The notes below the pieces were generated by a model, which was not told the DNA's origin, did not search any database, and was given only the letters and a program-made list of their open reading frames with translations. A stretch of 64,000 nucleotides of DNA, taken from Parasedimentitalea psychrophila. GTDB taxonomy: Bacteria > Pseudomonadota > Alphaproteobacteria > Rhodobacterales > Rhodobacteraceae. Position numbers and translations under genes: made by a program. Where the stretch lies: contig NZ_CP127247.1 in the NCBI RefSeq assembly GCF_030285785.1, positions 1,387,501 through 1,451,500 on the forward strand. Reading direction: 5' to 3'. Every line of letters begins with the position of its first letter. The first letter of the stretch is position 1. Shown here one piece after another: positions 46,586 to 56,245 of the stretch.

Positions 46586-49381
46586 ATGAGCACGGAATTC
46601 GGCAAAGGCTGCCATCTGCATCTGATCGACGGCTCGGCCTTTATCTTTCGCGCCTATCACGCGCTGCCACCGCTGACACGCAAATCCGACGGGCTGCCAA
46701 TCGGCGCCGTGGCCGGGTTCTGTAACATGCTGCAGCGCTATGTCGAGGGCAACACCGGCCCCGATGCCCCCACCCATGTGGCGGTGATCTTTGACCACAA
46801 GGGCAAGACCTTCCGCAACGACCTGTATGATCTTTACAAGGCCAACCGGCCACCAACCCCCGAGGATCTGCGCCCCCAGTTCCCGCTGACCCGCGACGCC
46901 ACCCGCGCCTTTAACATCGCCTGCAAAGAGGTCGAAGGCTATGAGGCCGACGACATCATGGCCACTCTCGCCTGTCAGGCGCGTGACGCCGGTGGCCGCT
47001 GCACCATCATCAGCTCGGACAAGGATCTGATGCAGCTGGTCGGCGGCGGCGTGGAAATGCTGGACGCGATGAAGAACAAGCGCATCGACCGGGACGGGGT
47101 GATCGAGAAATTCGGGGTCGGCCCCGAACGGGTGGTGGACGTGCAGGCACTGGCTGGCGATAGCGTCGATAACGTTCCCGGCGCACCCGGCATCGGCATT
47201 AAAACCGCCGCCCTGCTGATCAACGAATACGGCGATCTGGAAAGCCTGCTGGACCGCGCCGCAGAGATCAAACAGCCCAAGCGCCGCCAGACCCTGATCG
47301 ACAACCGCGCCCAGATCGAGATGTCCAAAACGCTGGTGCAGCTGGATTGCGAGATGCAGCTGGATTTCACCATTGGTGATCTTGAAGTGCGCGACCCCGA
47401 ACCCGAGGTGCTGCTGGGCTTTCTCGCCGAGATGGAGTTCCGCACCCTGACCAAGCGGATGGCGGATCAACTGGGGCAAGAGCCCCCGGTGATCACCGAG
47501 CCAGCCGCCGTGGCCGCCGCGCCCATCGAGGCGGTGCCGTTTGACCGTGACGCCTATACCTGCGTGACCAGCGCCGAGGAATTACAGCCCTGGATCGACC
47601 GGATCCAGCAACGCGGTTGGGTGGCGGTGGACACCGAAACCACCGGGCTCGACTCGATGGTGGTTGATCTGGTTGGCATCTCTCTGTGCATTGAGCCGGG
47701 AGAGGCCTGCTATATCCCGCTGACCCACCGGGCCGCCGCCGCAGACGATCTGTTTGGTTCGGACGAGCTGGCCGAGGGGCAGATGCCGCTGGCCATAGCA
47801 CTGGAAATGCTAAAGCCCGTTCTGCAAGACCCGGCGATCCTGAAGATCGGCCAGAACATGAAATATGACGCCAAGATCCTGCATCGCTATGGCGTGGATA
47901 TTGCCCCCATCGACGATACCATGCTGATGTCATATGCGCTGCACGGCGGGCTGCACAATCACGGCATGGACACCCTGTCGGACCGCTATCTGGATCACAC
48001 ACCAATCCCAATCAAACCGCTGCTGGGTGCCGGTAAATCGGCGATCACCTTTGACAAAGTGCCGATCAGCGACGCGGTGCCCTATGCCGCCGAGGACGCC
48101 GATATAACCCTGCGGCTGTGGCAGCTGTTCAAGCCGAAATTGCATTTGTCCCAAGTCACCACCGTCTATGAAACCCTGGAACGACCACTGATTCCGGTGC
48201 TGGCCACAATGGAGATGCACGGCATCAAGGTCGACCGCGACACACTCAGCCGGATGTCCAACGCCTTTGCCCAAAAGATGGCCGGGCTTGAGGATGAAAT
48301 CCATGCGCTTGCAGGTCGCCCCTTTAACGTCGGCAGCCCAAAGCAGCTGGGCGAGATCCTGTTTGACGAAATGGGCCTTGAGGGCGGCAAGAAGGGCAAG
48401 ACCGGCGCCTATGCCACCGGCGCCGATATCCTCGAGGATCTGGCCGGCACTCACGACCTGCCCGCGCGGGTGCTGGACTGGCGCCAGCTGAGCAAGCTGA
48501 AATCCACCTACACCGATGCCCTGCAGGACCATATCAATGCGGACACCGGCCGGGTGCATACCTCGTATCTGCAGACCGGCGCCAACACCGGCCGTATGGC
48601 CTCAAGCGATCCCAACCTGCAAAACATCCCGGTGCGCTCTGAGGAGGGCCGCCGCATCCGCGAGGCCTTCATTGCCGAGCCGGGCAACGTGCTGCTGTCG
48701 CTCGACTATAGCCAGATCGAGCTGCGCATTCTGGCCCATGTGGCCGGCATCGACACGCTAAAACAGGCCTTTGCCGACGGGTTGGACATTCACGCCATGA
48801 CCGCGAGCGAGATGTTCGGGGTGTCAATGGATGAGATGACCCCGGACATCCGCCGTCAGGCCAAGGCGATCAACTTTGGTGTCATCTATGGCATTTCCGG
48901 CTTTGGTCTGGCCCGCAACCTGCGCATCCCGAGGGCCGAGGCGCAGGGCTTTATCAACCGCTACTTTGAGCGCTTCCCCGGCATCCGCACCTATATGGAC
49001 GCAACCGTCGAATTTGCCAAAGAGCACGGCTATGTGCAGACCCTGTTCGGGCGTCGTATCCACACGCCGGAAATTGCCGCCAAAGGCCCGCGTGCCGGTT
49101 TCGCCAAACGCGCCGCCATCAATGCGCCGATCCAGGGCACCGCCGCCGATGTGATCCGCCGCGCGATGATCCGCATGCCCGACGCCATCGCCCACCTGCC
49201 CGCCCGCATGCTGCTACAGGTCCACGATGAATTGCTGTTCGAGGTCCCCGAGGCGGCTGTCGAGGAAACCATTGCCACCGCAAAATCAGTAATGGAAAAC
49301 GCCGCCGATCCGGCGGTGCATTTGGACGTGAAGCTCATCGTCGATGCCGGCCGTGGCGCCAATTGGGCCGAGGCACACTAA
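46586..49381 (+). CDS. polA: DNA polymerase I
   Basis: 931 residues with all three domains. The 5' nuclease domain (residues 1-290) has LIDGSAFIFRAYHALP and GYEADDIMATLA; the 3'-5' exonuclease (about 310-520) retains DTETTGLDSM and QNMKYDAKIL, so it should proofread; the polymerase has ASSDPNLQNIPVR, SLDYSQIELRILAH, the O-helix RRQAKAINFGVIYG and VHDELLFE. It replaces RNA primers and fills repair gaps. A TTTCCCATAGGAG lies before the ATG at 46586. Confidence 0.96.
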   Translation: MSTEFGKGCHLHLIDGSAFIFRAYHALPPLTRKSDGLPIGAVAGFCNMLQRYVEGNTGPDAPTHVAVIFDHKGKTFRNDLYDLYKANRPPTPEDLRPQFPLTRDATRAFNIACKEVEGYEADDIMATLACQARDAGGRCTIISSDKDLMQLVGGGVEMLDAMKNKRIDRDGVIEKFGVGPERVVDVQALAGDSVDNVPGAPGIGIKTAALLINEYGDLESLLDRAAEIKQPKRRQTLIDNRAQIEMSKTLVQLDCEMQLDFTIGDLEVRDPEPEVLLGFLAEMEFRTLTKRMADQLGQEPPVITEPAAVAAAPIEAVPFDRDAYTCVTSAEELQPWIDRIQQRGWVAVDTETTGLDSMVVDLVGISLCIEPGEACYIPLTHRAAAADDLFGSDELAEGQMPLAIALEMLKPVLQDPAILKIGQNMKYDAKILHRYGVDIAPIDDTMLMSYALHGGLHNHGMDTLSDRYLDHTPIPIKPLLGAGKSAITFDKVPISDAVPYAAEDADITLRLWQLFKPKLHLSQVTTVYETLERPLIPVLATMEMHGIKVDRDTLSRMSNAFAQKMAGLEDEIHALAGRPFNVGSPKQLGEILFDEMGLEGGKKGKTGAYATGADILEDLAGTHDLPARVLDWRQLSKLKSTYTDALQDHINADTGRVHTSYLQTGANTGRMASSDPNLQNIPVRSEEGRRIREAFIAEPGNVLLSLDYSQIELRILAHVAGIDTLKQAFADGLDIHAMTASEMFGVSMDEMTPDIRRQAKAINFGVIYGISGFGLARNLRIPRAEAQGFINRYFERFPGIRTYMDATVEFAKEHGYVQTLFGRRIHTPEIAAKGPRAGFAKRAAINAPIQGTAADVIRRAMIRMPDAIAHLPARMLLQVHDELLFEVPEAAVEETIATAKSVMENAADPAVHLDVKLIVDAGRGANWAEAH

Positions 49382-49457
49382 GCCAAGCCCCCTCAAAAAC
49401 GGCGCCCTCCCGCGCCTGTCAGGTGAACAGGCTCCGCCAGTTGAACCTGACAGTCTT

Positions 49458-49584
49458 GGGCCGGGCGCCGCGCAAAGCGCGGCGCGGGTGGCGCCCGGCC
49501 CGCATGAAATGCTCCTGTGGAGCATTTCATGCCACGCCCAACGGGCGGAGCACCTCCGGCAGGAGGTCGAGGACGGACGGGAGA
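49458..49584 (+). repeat. Structured intergenic element 5 (largest copy)
   Basis: An outer stem pairs GGGCCGGGCGCC (49458-49469) with GGCGCCCGGCCC (49490-49501) and encloses GCGC-AAA-GCGC. Then hairpin A GCATGAAATGCTCC / GGAGCATTTCATGC (49502-49532), CACGCCCAACGGGCGGAG, hairpin B ACCTCC-GGCA-GGAGGT (49552-49567) and GACGGACGGGAG. It fills part of the 344-base convergent gap after polA. No gene or other feature is seen in the remainder. Confidence 0.85.
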
Positions 49585-49725
49585 CCGCCATGGGTCCGGC
49601 AGGTCGCTGCGGGTCAAACTCGCCATCGCAATTGCCAGCCGTGCCGCGCCACCGCATATGGGGTTTGCAGTTAGGTAATTCGGTCGGGACAGCAGCCGGT
49701 CCGGTGCCTGCTGATCACACTTCGC

Positions 49726-49962
49726 TCACGATTCGACGGGCTGGCGGACCAATTTGGCCACCAGTCGCCGCACCAAAGGTGCCACCACCAGCACCACCGC
49801 AAAGGCAACCGGCCAGCTGAAGCTCCAGGACGAGACCCAGGCATCAAACGCTTGCCCCGCAAAACCAAAATTTTTGATCGCCACAACAAAAGTGACAATA
49901 CCGGACATGATACCGGACAGGATCAGGCCAAACAGGGTGGGGGCAAAACGGGCTGAAATCAT
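49726..49962 (-). CDS. DUF2798 family two-helix membrane protein
   Basis: 78 residues. It begins ISARFAPTLFGLILSGIMSGIVTFVVA (helix 1) and has PVAFAVVLVVAPLVRRLVAKLVR (helix 2 plus basic end), matching the DUF2798 pattern. It should lie in the inner membrane with both ends on the same side. Function unknown. It is a single gene between polA and hyi. Confidence 0.85.
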   Translation of the reverse strand: MISARFAPTLFGLILSGIMSGIVTFVVAIKNFGFAGQAFDAWVSSWSFSWPVAFAVVLVVAPLVRRLVAKLVRQPVES

Positions 49963-50056
49963 GGATGAAGCTCTTTTAAAATTTCTGTCCTATCATACAT
50001 GCAGCAATTGGAATGAAACCTCCAGTGCGCGCATGCAGGCCCCTGTGTTCAGCTCA

Positions 50057-50809
50057 TTACGACATCCAGCCCAGGCTATCCTCGGTGCGCCGGGTTGATG
50101 GGGTGTATTCGGCGCTGACCCAGCCGCTATATCCGCTGGCGTCAAAGGCGGCAAACAGAGCGGCAAAATCCATCGGCCCGGTACCCGGTTCGCTGCGGGC
50201 AGGGGCCGCGCCGATTTGAACATGCCTGGCATGGGCCGAAAAACGATCCCAGACCTGGGCGGCATCGCCGTGAATCATCTGCGCGTGATAGGCATCAAAC
50301 TGCAACCCGACATTGGCTCGGTCCACGGCCTCCAGCACCTCAATCGCCAGATTGTAGTCATCGAGAAAATACCCCGGCTGATCACCACTGTTGAGAGGTT
50401 CGATGGTAAATTGCTGCTGAGGCGCCCAATCCGCGGCCCATTGCAGATTGCGAATATAGGCCTGCTGCGCCTCGGCGCCCTTTTCATATCCGGCCATCAC
50501 GTGGATCATCCCAGGACGCAGCAGCTCAGCATAGCGCAGCGACCTGCGGATATCGTGCTGAAACCGGCCTTCGCCGCCGGGAATGGCGGCATAGCCCGGC
50601 ACGCCTCCGGTATAGTTCGGCGGCGGTGCGTTGATCAGCAGCAGCTCCAGACCATTGCTCATCAAAGCGCGCTGGGTTTCCTTGGCGGCGGTGTCATAAG
50701 GATACAGGATCTCCACCGCCTCAAACCCGGCGGCAGCGGCAGCCCGAAACCGGTCGAGATAGGGCAGCTCGGAAAACAGCAGCGAGATATTGGCCGCAAA
50801 CTTGGGCAT
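50057..50809 (-). CDS. hyi: Hydroxypyruvate isomerase family protein
   Basis: 250 residues from the ATG at 50809, with GGAAGG ahead. The TIM-barrel xylose-isomerase-like fold is shown by PKFAANISLLFSELPYLDRF, INAPPPNYTGG, FTIEPLNSGDQPGYFLDD (catalytic glutamate) and GLQFDAYHAQ, with a late VSAEYTPS. It interconverts hydroxypyruvate and tartronate semialdehyde in glyoxylate or related carbohydrate metabolism. No partner genes (gcl, glxR) are adjacent; the glycerate kinase fragment at the window start is far away. Confidence 0.9.
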   Translation of the reverse strand: MPKFAANISLLFSELPYLDRFRAAAAAGFEAVEILYPYDTAAKETQRALMSNGLELLLINAPPPNYTGGVPGYAAIPGGEGRFQHDIRRSLRYAELLRPGMIHVMAGYEKGAEAQQAYIRNLQWAADWAPQQQFTIEPLNSGDQPGYFLDDYNLAIEVLEAVDRANVGLQFDAYHAQMIHGDAAQVWDRFSAHARHVQIGAAPARSEPGTGPMDFAALFAAFDASGYSGWVSAEYTPSTRRTEDSLGWMS

Positions 50810-50936
50810 CAAAAACCTTCCCGGTTAAACTGGTCGACCCCAGAGGCGAGATCAGAGTTGATCGATTAGTGCCACAAGTTGATCCGATTGTGGCGCGTTC
50901 ATTCTTTCAAATTGCGGATACTTGACGGCAGCCCCC

Positions 50937-51530
50937 TCACGCCTCGTCCAGATCCCTGGACGGGATCACCGGGAAAAACTGCCCCGACGACCACAGCCCG
51001 AACCAGCCCTGGTGATGGCTACCCAGCTCAACCAGGCGGTAGAAACTTTTGCGGTCGATCAGCGCCTCAAGGCCAGCGCGGATCAGTACATAGGGGGAGG
51101 GTTCGCCGGTCTGTGGGTCACGTTCCACACGGATGGGGTGGTCCTTCCCGGCAACCGCAGTGTCGCCAACATGGGTGAAAAAGCTGAGAACCTGCTCGGC
51201 GCCGCTGCCGGTGGCGTCAAAATCCACCGCAACAAAGGGCGCGTCATCGACGGTTATGCCAACCTTTTCCACCGGAGTGACCAGGAAATACTTGCCATCC
51301 TCGCGCTTAAGAATCGACGAGAACAGTTTGACCAGTTCAAAGCGGCCAATTGGGGTGCCCAGATAAAACCAGGTGCCATCCCGGGCGATCCGCATGTCCA
51401 GATCACCGCAGAAGGCTGGATTCCACAAGTGCACTGGCGGCATTCCGCCGCTCTTTGTGGATTTTATCGAGGCAGCAATCCCCTCGGCGGATGGGGTCAC
51501 GTCATTTTGTCCACTCATTGCTTTTGCCAT
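50937..51530 (-). CDS. DUF1285 family protein
   Basis: 197 residues from the ATG at 51530, which has GGAGAG just before; an ATG at 51518 is the alternative. Family features include HLWNPAFCGDLDMRIARDGTWFYLGTPIGR and GKYFLVTPVEKVGI. The function is unknown. It is divergent from the MoxR operon, a pairing common in alphaproteobacteria as I recall, with 52 bases between the two starts, so they share a promoter region. Confidence 0.9.
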   Translation of the reverse strand: MAKAMSGQNDVTPSAEGIAASIKSTKSGGMPPVHLWNPAFCGDLDMRIARDGTWFYLGTPIGRFELVKLFSSILKREDGKYFLVTPVEKVGITVDDAPFVAVDFDATGSGAEQVLSFFTHVGDTAVAGKDHPIRVERDPQTGEPSPYVLIRAGLEALIDRKSFYRLVELGSHHQGWFGLWSSGQFFPVIPSRDLDEA

Positions 51531-51582
51531 TTCTCTCCAGCACGATAGAGTACCACTATATATTGGCGACAAGGGGAATGTC

Positions 51583-52590
51583 ATGTCCGAACCCGACGAC
51601 CTGCTGACGGAAATCGAGGCTTTGCAAGAAAAGCTGCAACAGGCGCGGGATTCGATCACCCGGCAGTTCATCGGACAGGAGCGGGTGGTGGAGCTGGCGT
51701 TGTCGACCCTGTTGTGTGGCGGTCACGGATTGCTTATCGGGTTGCCCGGGCTGGGAAAAACCCTGCTGGTAGAGACCCTGGCGACGGTGATGGGGCTGGA
51801 TGGTAACCGGATCCAGTTCACCCCCGACCTGATGCCGGCTGATATTCTGGGCTCCGAAGTGCTGGACACCGACGCCGACGGCCACCGGTCGTTCCGGTTT
51901 GTACCGGGTCCGGTGTTCTGCCAGTTGCTGATGGCAGATGAAATCAACCGTGCCAGTCCACGCACCCAGTCGGCGCTGCTGCAGGCGATGCAGGAGCACA
52001 GGGTGACGGTGGCGGGTGAAGACCGGCCACTGGGCACTCCGTTCCATGTGCTGGCCACCCAGAACCCGATTGAGCAAGAGGGCACCTATCCGCTGCCCGA
52101 GGCGCAATTGGATCGGTTTTTGCTGAAAATTGACGTGAATTATCCAACCCGTGACACCGAGCGGGATATTCTGCTGGCCACCACCGGCACCATCAACACC
52201 AAGGCCGTGCAGGTGTTCACGGGAGAAGACCTGATCGCCGCGCAGACCCTGTTGCGCCGGATGCCGGTTGGCGAATCGGTGATGGAACTGATCCTGGATC
52301 TGGTGCGCGCCTTTCGCCCCGATGAACCCGGCGTTTCTGAACAAGTGGCCCAGACCGTGGCCTGGGGCCCCGGCCCCCGCGCCGCGCAGGCGCTGATGCT
52401 GGCGGTCCGGGCACGGGCCTTGTTGCAGGGTCATCTGGTGCCCAGCGCCGAGGATGTGATTGATATGGCGCAGCCGGTGCTCAGCCACCGCATGGCGTTG
52501 AACTTTGCGGCCCGCGCCCGTGGCGACAGTTTGACTGAGCTGATCGCCAGCACCGCGGCCGAGCTCACCCGGACCCGGGCCGCCGCGTGA
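51583..52590 (+). CDS. MoxR-family AAA+ ATPase
   Basis: 335 residues. Walker A is GLPGLGKT, Walker B and its neighbours MADEINRASPRTQSALLQAMQE, sensor 1 LATQNPIEQEGTYPLPEAQLDRF. MoxR proteins act as chaperone-like ATPases that work with a DUF58/VWA partner on envelope or metal-centre assembly. The ATG at 51583 has AAGGGGA upstream. The stop overlaps the next start. It heads a four-gene operon. Confidence 0.95.
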   Translation: MSEPDDLLTEIEALQEKLQQARDSITRQFIGQERVVELALSTLLCGGHGLLIGLPGLGKTLLVETLATVMGLDGNRIQFTPDLMPADILGSEVLDTDADGHRSFRFVPGPVFCQLLMADEINRASPRTQSALLQAMQEHRVTVAGEDRPLGTPFHVLATQNPIEQEGTYPLPEAQLDRFLLKIDVNYPTRDTERDILLATTGTINTKAVQVFTGEDLIAAQTLLRRMPVGESVMELILDLVRAFRPDEPGVSEQVAQTVAWGPGPRAAQALMLAVRARALLQGHLVPSAEDVIDMAQPVLSHRMALNFAARARGDSLTELIASTAAELTRTRAAA

Positions 52591-53474
52591 CCTCTCCCCG
52601 CCTCTCCCAAGCCACCGGGCTCAGACGCCGCGCCGAAATTGAGGCCGGCAGCCTGCCGCCGTTGCTGGTGCAGGCCGAACAGTTGGCGGGCTCGGTATTG
52701 CTGGGAGAGCATGGCCGCAGGCGGGCCGGGATGGGCGATGATTTTTGGCAATACCGTCCGGCACAGCCCGGCGACAGCCGCAATATGATCGACCATCGCC
52801 GCTCGGCGCGCGGCGATCAGCAGTTCATCCGGGAACGCGAGTGGCAGATTGCCCAGACGGTGCATGTCTGGGTGGATCAGGGCGGCTCGATGCGCTTTGC
52901 CTCCAAACCCGATCTGCCGCAAAAGATCGACCGCGCCCGAAAACTGGCGCTGGCGGCCTCGATCCTGATGCTGCGCGGTGGTGAGCGGGTTGGCCTGACA
53001 GGCACCTCGCTGCCGCCGCGCAGTGGCAATATGCAGGTCCTGCGCATGGCCGAGGCGTTCAGCCTCAACGATGATACCGACTATGCGCCCCCCGAACATC
53101 ACGCCATGATCCCCCATGCCCGCGGGTTGTTCATTTCCGATTTCCTTGGCCCCTTTGACGAATTGCAACTGGCGCTTAGCAAGGCCGCTGACCGTGGATT
53201 GCGCGGTGTTCTGCTACAAGTCCTCGATCCCAGCGAAGAGGAGTTTCCCTTTTCCGGCCGCACCCTGTTTGAGAGCGTCGGTGGCGGGCTCTGCCATGAA
53301 ACGCTCAAGGCCTCGGCGCTGCGCGACCGCTATCTTGAACGGCTGGCCGAACGACGTGATGGGCTGGAAACCCTGTGCCGTGCCACCGGCTGGCAGATCG
53401 GGCTGCATCACACCGGAGACAGTGCGCAGGCGGCGCTGTTGTGGCTGTATCACGCATTAGAAAGAACCCGATAA
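52587..53474 (+). CDS. DUF58 domain protein
   Basis: 295 residues from a GTG that overlaps the MoxR stop. DUF58 signature: GDDFWQYRPAQPGDSRNMIDHRRSARGDQQFIRER, then VHVWVDQGGSM, the first MIDAS-like aspartate and serine of a von Willebrand fold, and ISDFLGPF. DUF58 proteins are the common partners of MoxR ATPases. The stop shares one base with the following start. Confidence 0.93.
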   Translation: MTSPRLSQATGLRRRAEIEAGSLPPLLVQAEQLAGSVLLGEHGRRRAGMGDDFWQYRPAQPGDSRNMIDHRRSARGDQQFIREREWQIAQTVHVWVDQGGSMRFASKPDLPQKIDRARKLALAASILMLRGGERVGLTGTSLPPRSGNMQVLRMAEAFSLNDDTDYAPPEHHAMIPHARGLFISDFLGPFDELQLALSKAADRGLRGVLLQVLDPSEEEFPFSGRTLFESVGGGLCHETLKASALRDRYLERLAERRDGLETLCRATGWQIGLHHTGDSAQAALLWLYHALERTR

Positions 53475-56245
53475 TGACACTGCTGGCTGGCATCGGTTTC
53501 ACCACGCCCTGGCTGCTGCTGGGGTTGCTGGCGCTGCCCATCCTGTGGCTGCTGCTGCGCGCCGTGCCACCTGCACCGGTGCGTCGGGTGTTCCCGGCGG
53601 TCACCCTGCTGCTGGGGCTCAGCGACGACGAGAGCCTGTCAGACCGCACCCCGTGGTGGCTGTTGCTGCTGCGCATGCTGGCAGTTGCCGCGGCGATCAT
53701 CGGCCTGTCGGGGCCGGTGCTGAACCCGGCGCCCTCAACCGCCGGACGCGGGTCGCTGCTGCTGGTTCTGGATGCCAGCTGGGTCGGCGCGAACGACTGG
53801 CGGCAGCGCCGCGAACAGATCACCAGCACGCTGACCGAGGCCGGCCGTGCCGGTCGCACCGTGGCGGTGCTGCGGCTGACCGCACCGGAGCCGCTGCAGT
53901 TCCAATCCGCCGATGTCTGGCGCAGCCGGGTGGCGGGGCTGGGACCGCAGCCGTGGCAGCCAAACCCGGACCAGATAGCCACCGCGCTGGATCACATAGC
54001 TGCGGTGGACGCAGGGTTTGACACCCTGTGGTTTGCCGATGGGCTGGAATACCCCGACCGGGATCAGCTGATCTCGGCCTTGCGGGCGCGCGGAGAGTTG
54101 CAGGTGCATCAGAGCAGTGCCAACAGGCTCGGACTACTGCCGGCTCAAGTCGCAGACGGCGCTATTGAGCTGACGGTGATTCGCAGCCACACCAGCGCCG
54201 AGCAGCAGGTCACCGTGCTGGCCCAGGGTGTTGATCCCGGTGGCACCATGCGGGTGCTGGCCTCGGCCAGTGTTGATTTTACCGCAGGCGCCGACAGGGC
54301 CAGTGCCAGGCTGATCCTGCCGTCGGAACTGCGCGCCCGGATCACCCGGTTTGAACTGCAGCGGATACGGTCCGCCGGCGCCGTGGCCCTGACTGATGAC
54401 AGCCTGCGCCGCCGCGAAGTGGCGCTGATCTCGTCGCAGACCGACAACGAAGGTCTGGTGCTGTTGTCGCCAGTGCACTACCTGCGCCAGGCCTTGCAAC
54501 CGACCGCTGAATTGTTCGAAGGCGGGCTGGGCGATCTGTTGCCAGCCAATCCGGATGTCATCATTCTGGCGGATGTGGCGCGACTGGCCCAAACCGAAGA
54601 AGAACAGCTGACCGAATGGGTCGAAAAGGGCGGCATGTTGCTGCGTTTTGCCGGCCCACGGCTGGCGGCCAGCGATATCTCACGCAGCGAAGAACACCCA
54701 CTGATGCCGGTTCGGTTGCGCAGTGGCGGCCGCAGCCTGGGCGGCGCGATGAGCTGGGGTGAGCCCAAGACCCTGGCGCCGTTCCAGCAGGACTCGCCGT
54801 TTTATGGCCTGACCATCCCCGAAGAGGTCACCGTGAGTTCACAAGTGGTGGCGCAACCCGATCCCAGTCTGGCGGACCGGGTGATTGCCGAATTGGCCGA
54901 TGGCACTCCGCTGGTCACCCGCAAACCGCTGGGTCAGGGGCAGGTGGTTCTGTTTCATGTGACCGCTAATGCCGAATGGACCAGCCTGCCGCTGTCTGGG
55001 TTGTTTGTCGATATGCTGGAGCGGCTGGCGGTCTCGACCGCCGCCAAGCCACCCGCCGCCGATGAACTGGAGGGCACGGTCTGGACGCCGATCAAGGTGC
55101 TGGACGGCTTTGGCCGCCTTAGCGAGGCCGACACCCTGTCCGGCGTTGACGGCCCAGATCTGATGGAGGCCCCAGTAGGCCCTGATTTGCGCCCCGGCCT
55201 GTATGACAGTGGCAGCCGCAAACTGGCGCGCAATGTTCTGCGGGCGGGCGACCAGCTGCAGCCTGCGATCTGGCCCCATGATGTGCCGGTGATCCACGCT
55301 GCTGCCTCTGCCGAACGCGCCTTGGGTGGCGCGCTGATCAGTTTGGCACTGGTGCTGCTGGCACTGGACGTTGCCGCCTCGCTGGCGCTGTCGGGGCTGA
55401 TGCACCTGTCGCGCACCGCCGCCCTGGTGCTGGGTCTGGCTACGGCGGCTTGGCTTGGCCTGCCCCCCCATGCCGCCCTGGCGCAACAGGGCGAAAATCA
55501 GCTTGGCCTCAGCTCGGAACTGGCACTGGCGCATGTGCTGACTGGCGATGATCAGGTCGATGAAATCGCCCATAGCGGGCTGCGCGGGCTGTCCAATACG
55601 CTGTCTTTTCGCACCTCAATCGAGCCCTCCCTGCCGGTGGGGGTAGATCTGGAGCGCGATGAGCTGGCGTTTTATCCACTGCTGTATTGGCCGATCACGC
55701 CAGACCAGCCGCGCCCCTCGGCGGCAGCCTATACCCGGCTGAACGCCTATCTGCGCACGGGCGGCATGATCTTGTTCGACACCCGAGACGCCAATCTGGT
55801 GGGCGCCGGAGCCAGCAGTGCAAACGCCCGAAAATTGCAGCAACTGGCCCGGTCACTGGATATTCCTCCGCTGGAACCGCTGCCCGCCGACCATGTGCTG
55901 ACGCGCGCCTTTTACCTGTTGCAGAACTTTCCCGGCCGTCACCAGCGTGGCGAGCTTTGGGTCGAAGCCGCCCCCGCCGACGCCGAGCATATCGAGGGCA
56001 TGCCGTTCCGCAATCTCAACGATGGGGTGACGCCGGTGGTGATCGGCGGCAATGACTGGGGCGCCGCCTGGGCGGTGGACAACAATGGACGCCCCCGGTT
56101 GCCGGTGGGGCGTGGCTTTGCCGGCGAACGCCAGCGCGAGCTGGCCTATCGCTTTGGGGTCAATCTGGTGATGCATGTGCTGACCGGCAATTACAAATCC
56201 GATCAGGTCCATGTGCCTGCGCTGCTGGACAGGTTGGGCCAATGA
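53474..56245 (+). CDS. Membrane protein with BatA-like N-terminus and DUF4159 C-terminus
   Basis: 923 residues. The N-terminus (about 1-80) is the BatA/aerotolerance type: GFTTPWLLLGLLALPILWLLLRAVPP and a second helix at about 60-80. A VWA-like region follows (SLLLVLDASWVGANDW), a long periplasmic stretch, then two membrane helices at about 620-665 and the DUF4159 domain (about 672-923), with RTGGMILFDTRDANL and DHVLTRAFYLLQNFPGRH. It is likely anchored to the inner membrane. It is coupled on both sides: one shared base upstream and ATGA downstream. Confidence 0.9.
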   Translation: MTLLAGIGFTTPWLLLGLLALPILWLLLRAVPPAPVRRVFPAVTLLLGLSDDESLSDRTPWWLLLLRMLAVAAAIIGLSGPVLNPAPSTAGRGSLLLVLDASWVGANDWRQRREQITSTLTEAGRAGRTVAVLRLTAPEPLQFQSADVWRSRVAGLGPQPWQPNPDQIATALDHIAAVDAGFDTLWFADGLEYPDRDQLISALRARGELQVHQSSANRLGLLPAQVADGAIELTVIRSHTSAEQQVTVLAQGVDPGGTMRVLASASVDFTAGADRASARLILPSELRARITRFELQRIRSAGAVALTDDSLRRREVALISSQTDNEGLVLLSPVHYLRQALQPTAELFEGGLGDLLPANPDVIILADVARLAQTEEEQLTEWVEKGGMLLRFAGPRLAASDISRSEEHPLMPVRLRSGGRSLGGAMSWGEPKTLAPFQQDSPFYGLTIPEEVTVSSQVVAQPDPSLADRVIAELADGTPLVTRKPLGQGQVVLFHVTANAEWTSLPLSGLFVDMLERLAVSTAAKPPAADELEGTVWTPIKVLDGFGRLSEADTLSGVDGPDLMEAPVGPDLRPGLYDSGSRKLARNVLRAGDQLQPAIWPHDVPVIHAAASAERALGGALISLALVLLALDVAASLALSGLMHLSRTAALVLGLATAAWLGLPPHAALAQQGENQLGLSSELALAHVLTGDDQVDEIAHSGLRGLSNTLSFRTSIEPSLPVGVDLERDELAFYPLLYWPITPDQPRPSAAAYTRLNAYLRTGGMILFDTRDANLVGAGASSANARKLQQLARSLDIPPLEPLPADHVLTRAFYLLQNFPGRHQRGELWVEAAPADAEHIEGMPFRNLNDGVTPVVIGGNDWGAAWAVDNNGRPRLPVGRGFAGERQRELAYRFGVNLVMHVLTGNYKSDQVHVPALLDRLGQ

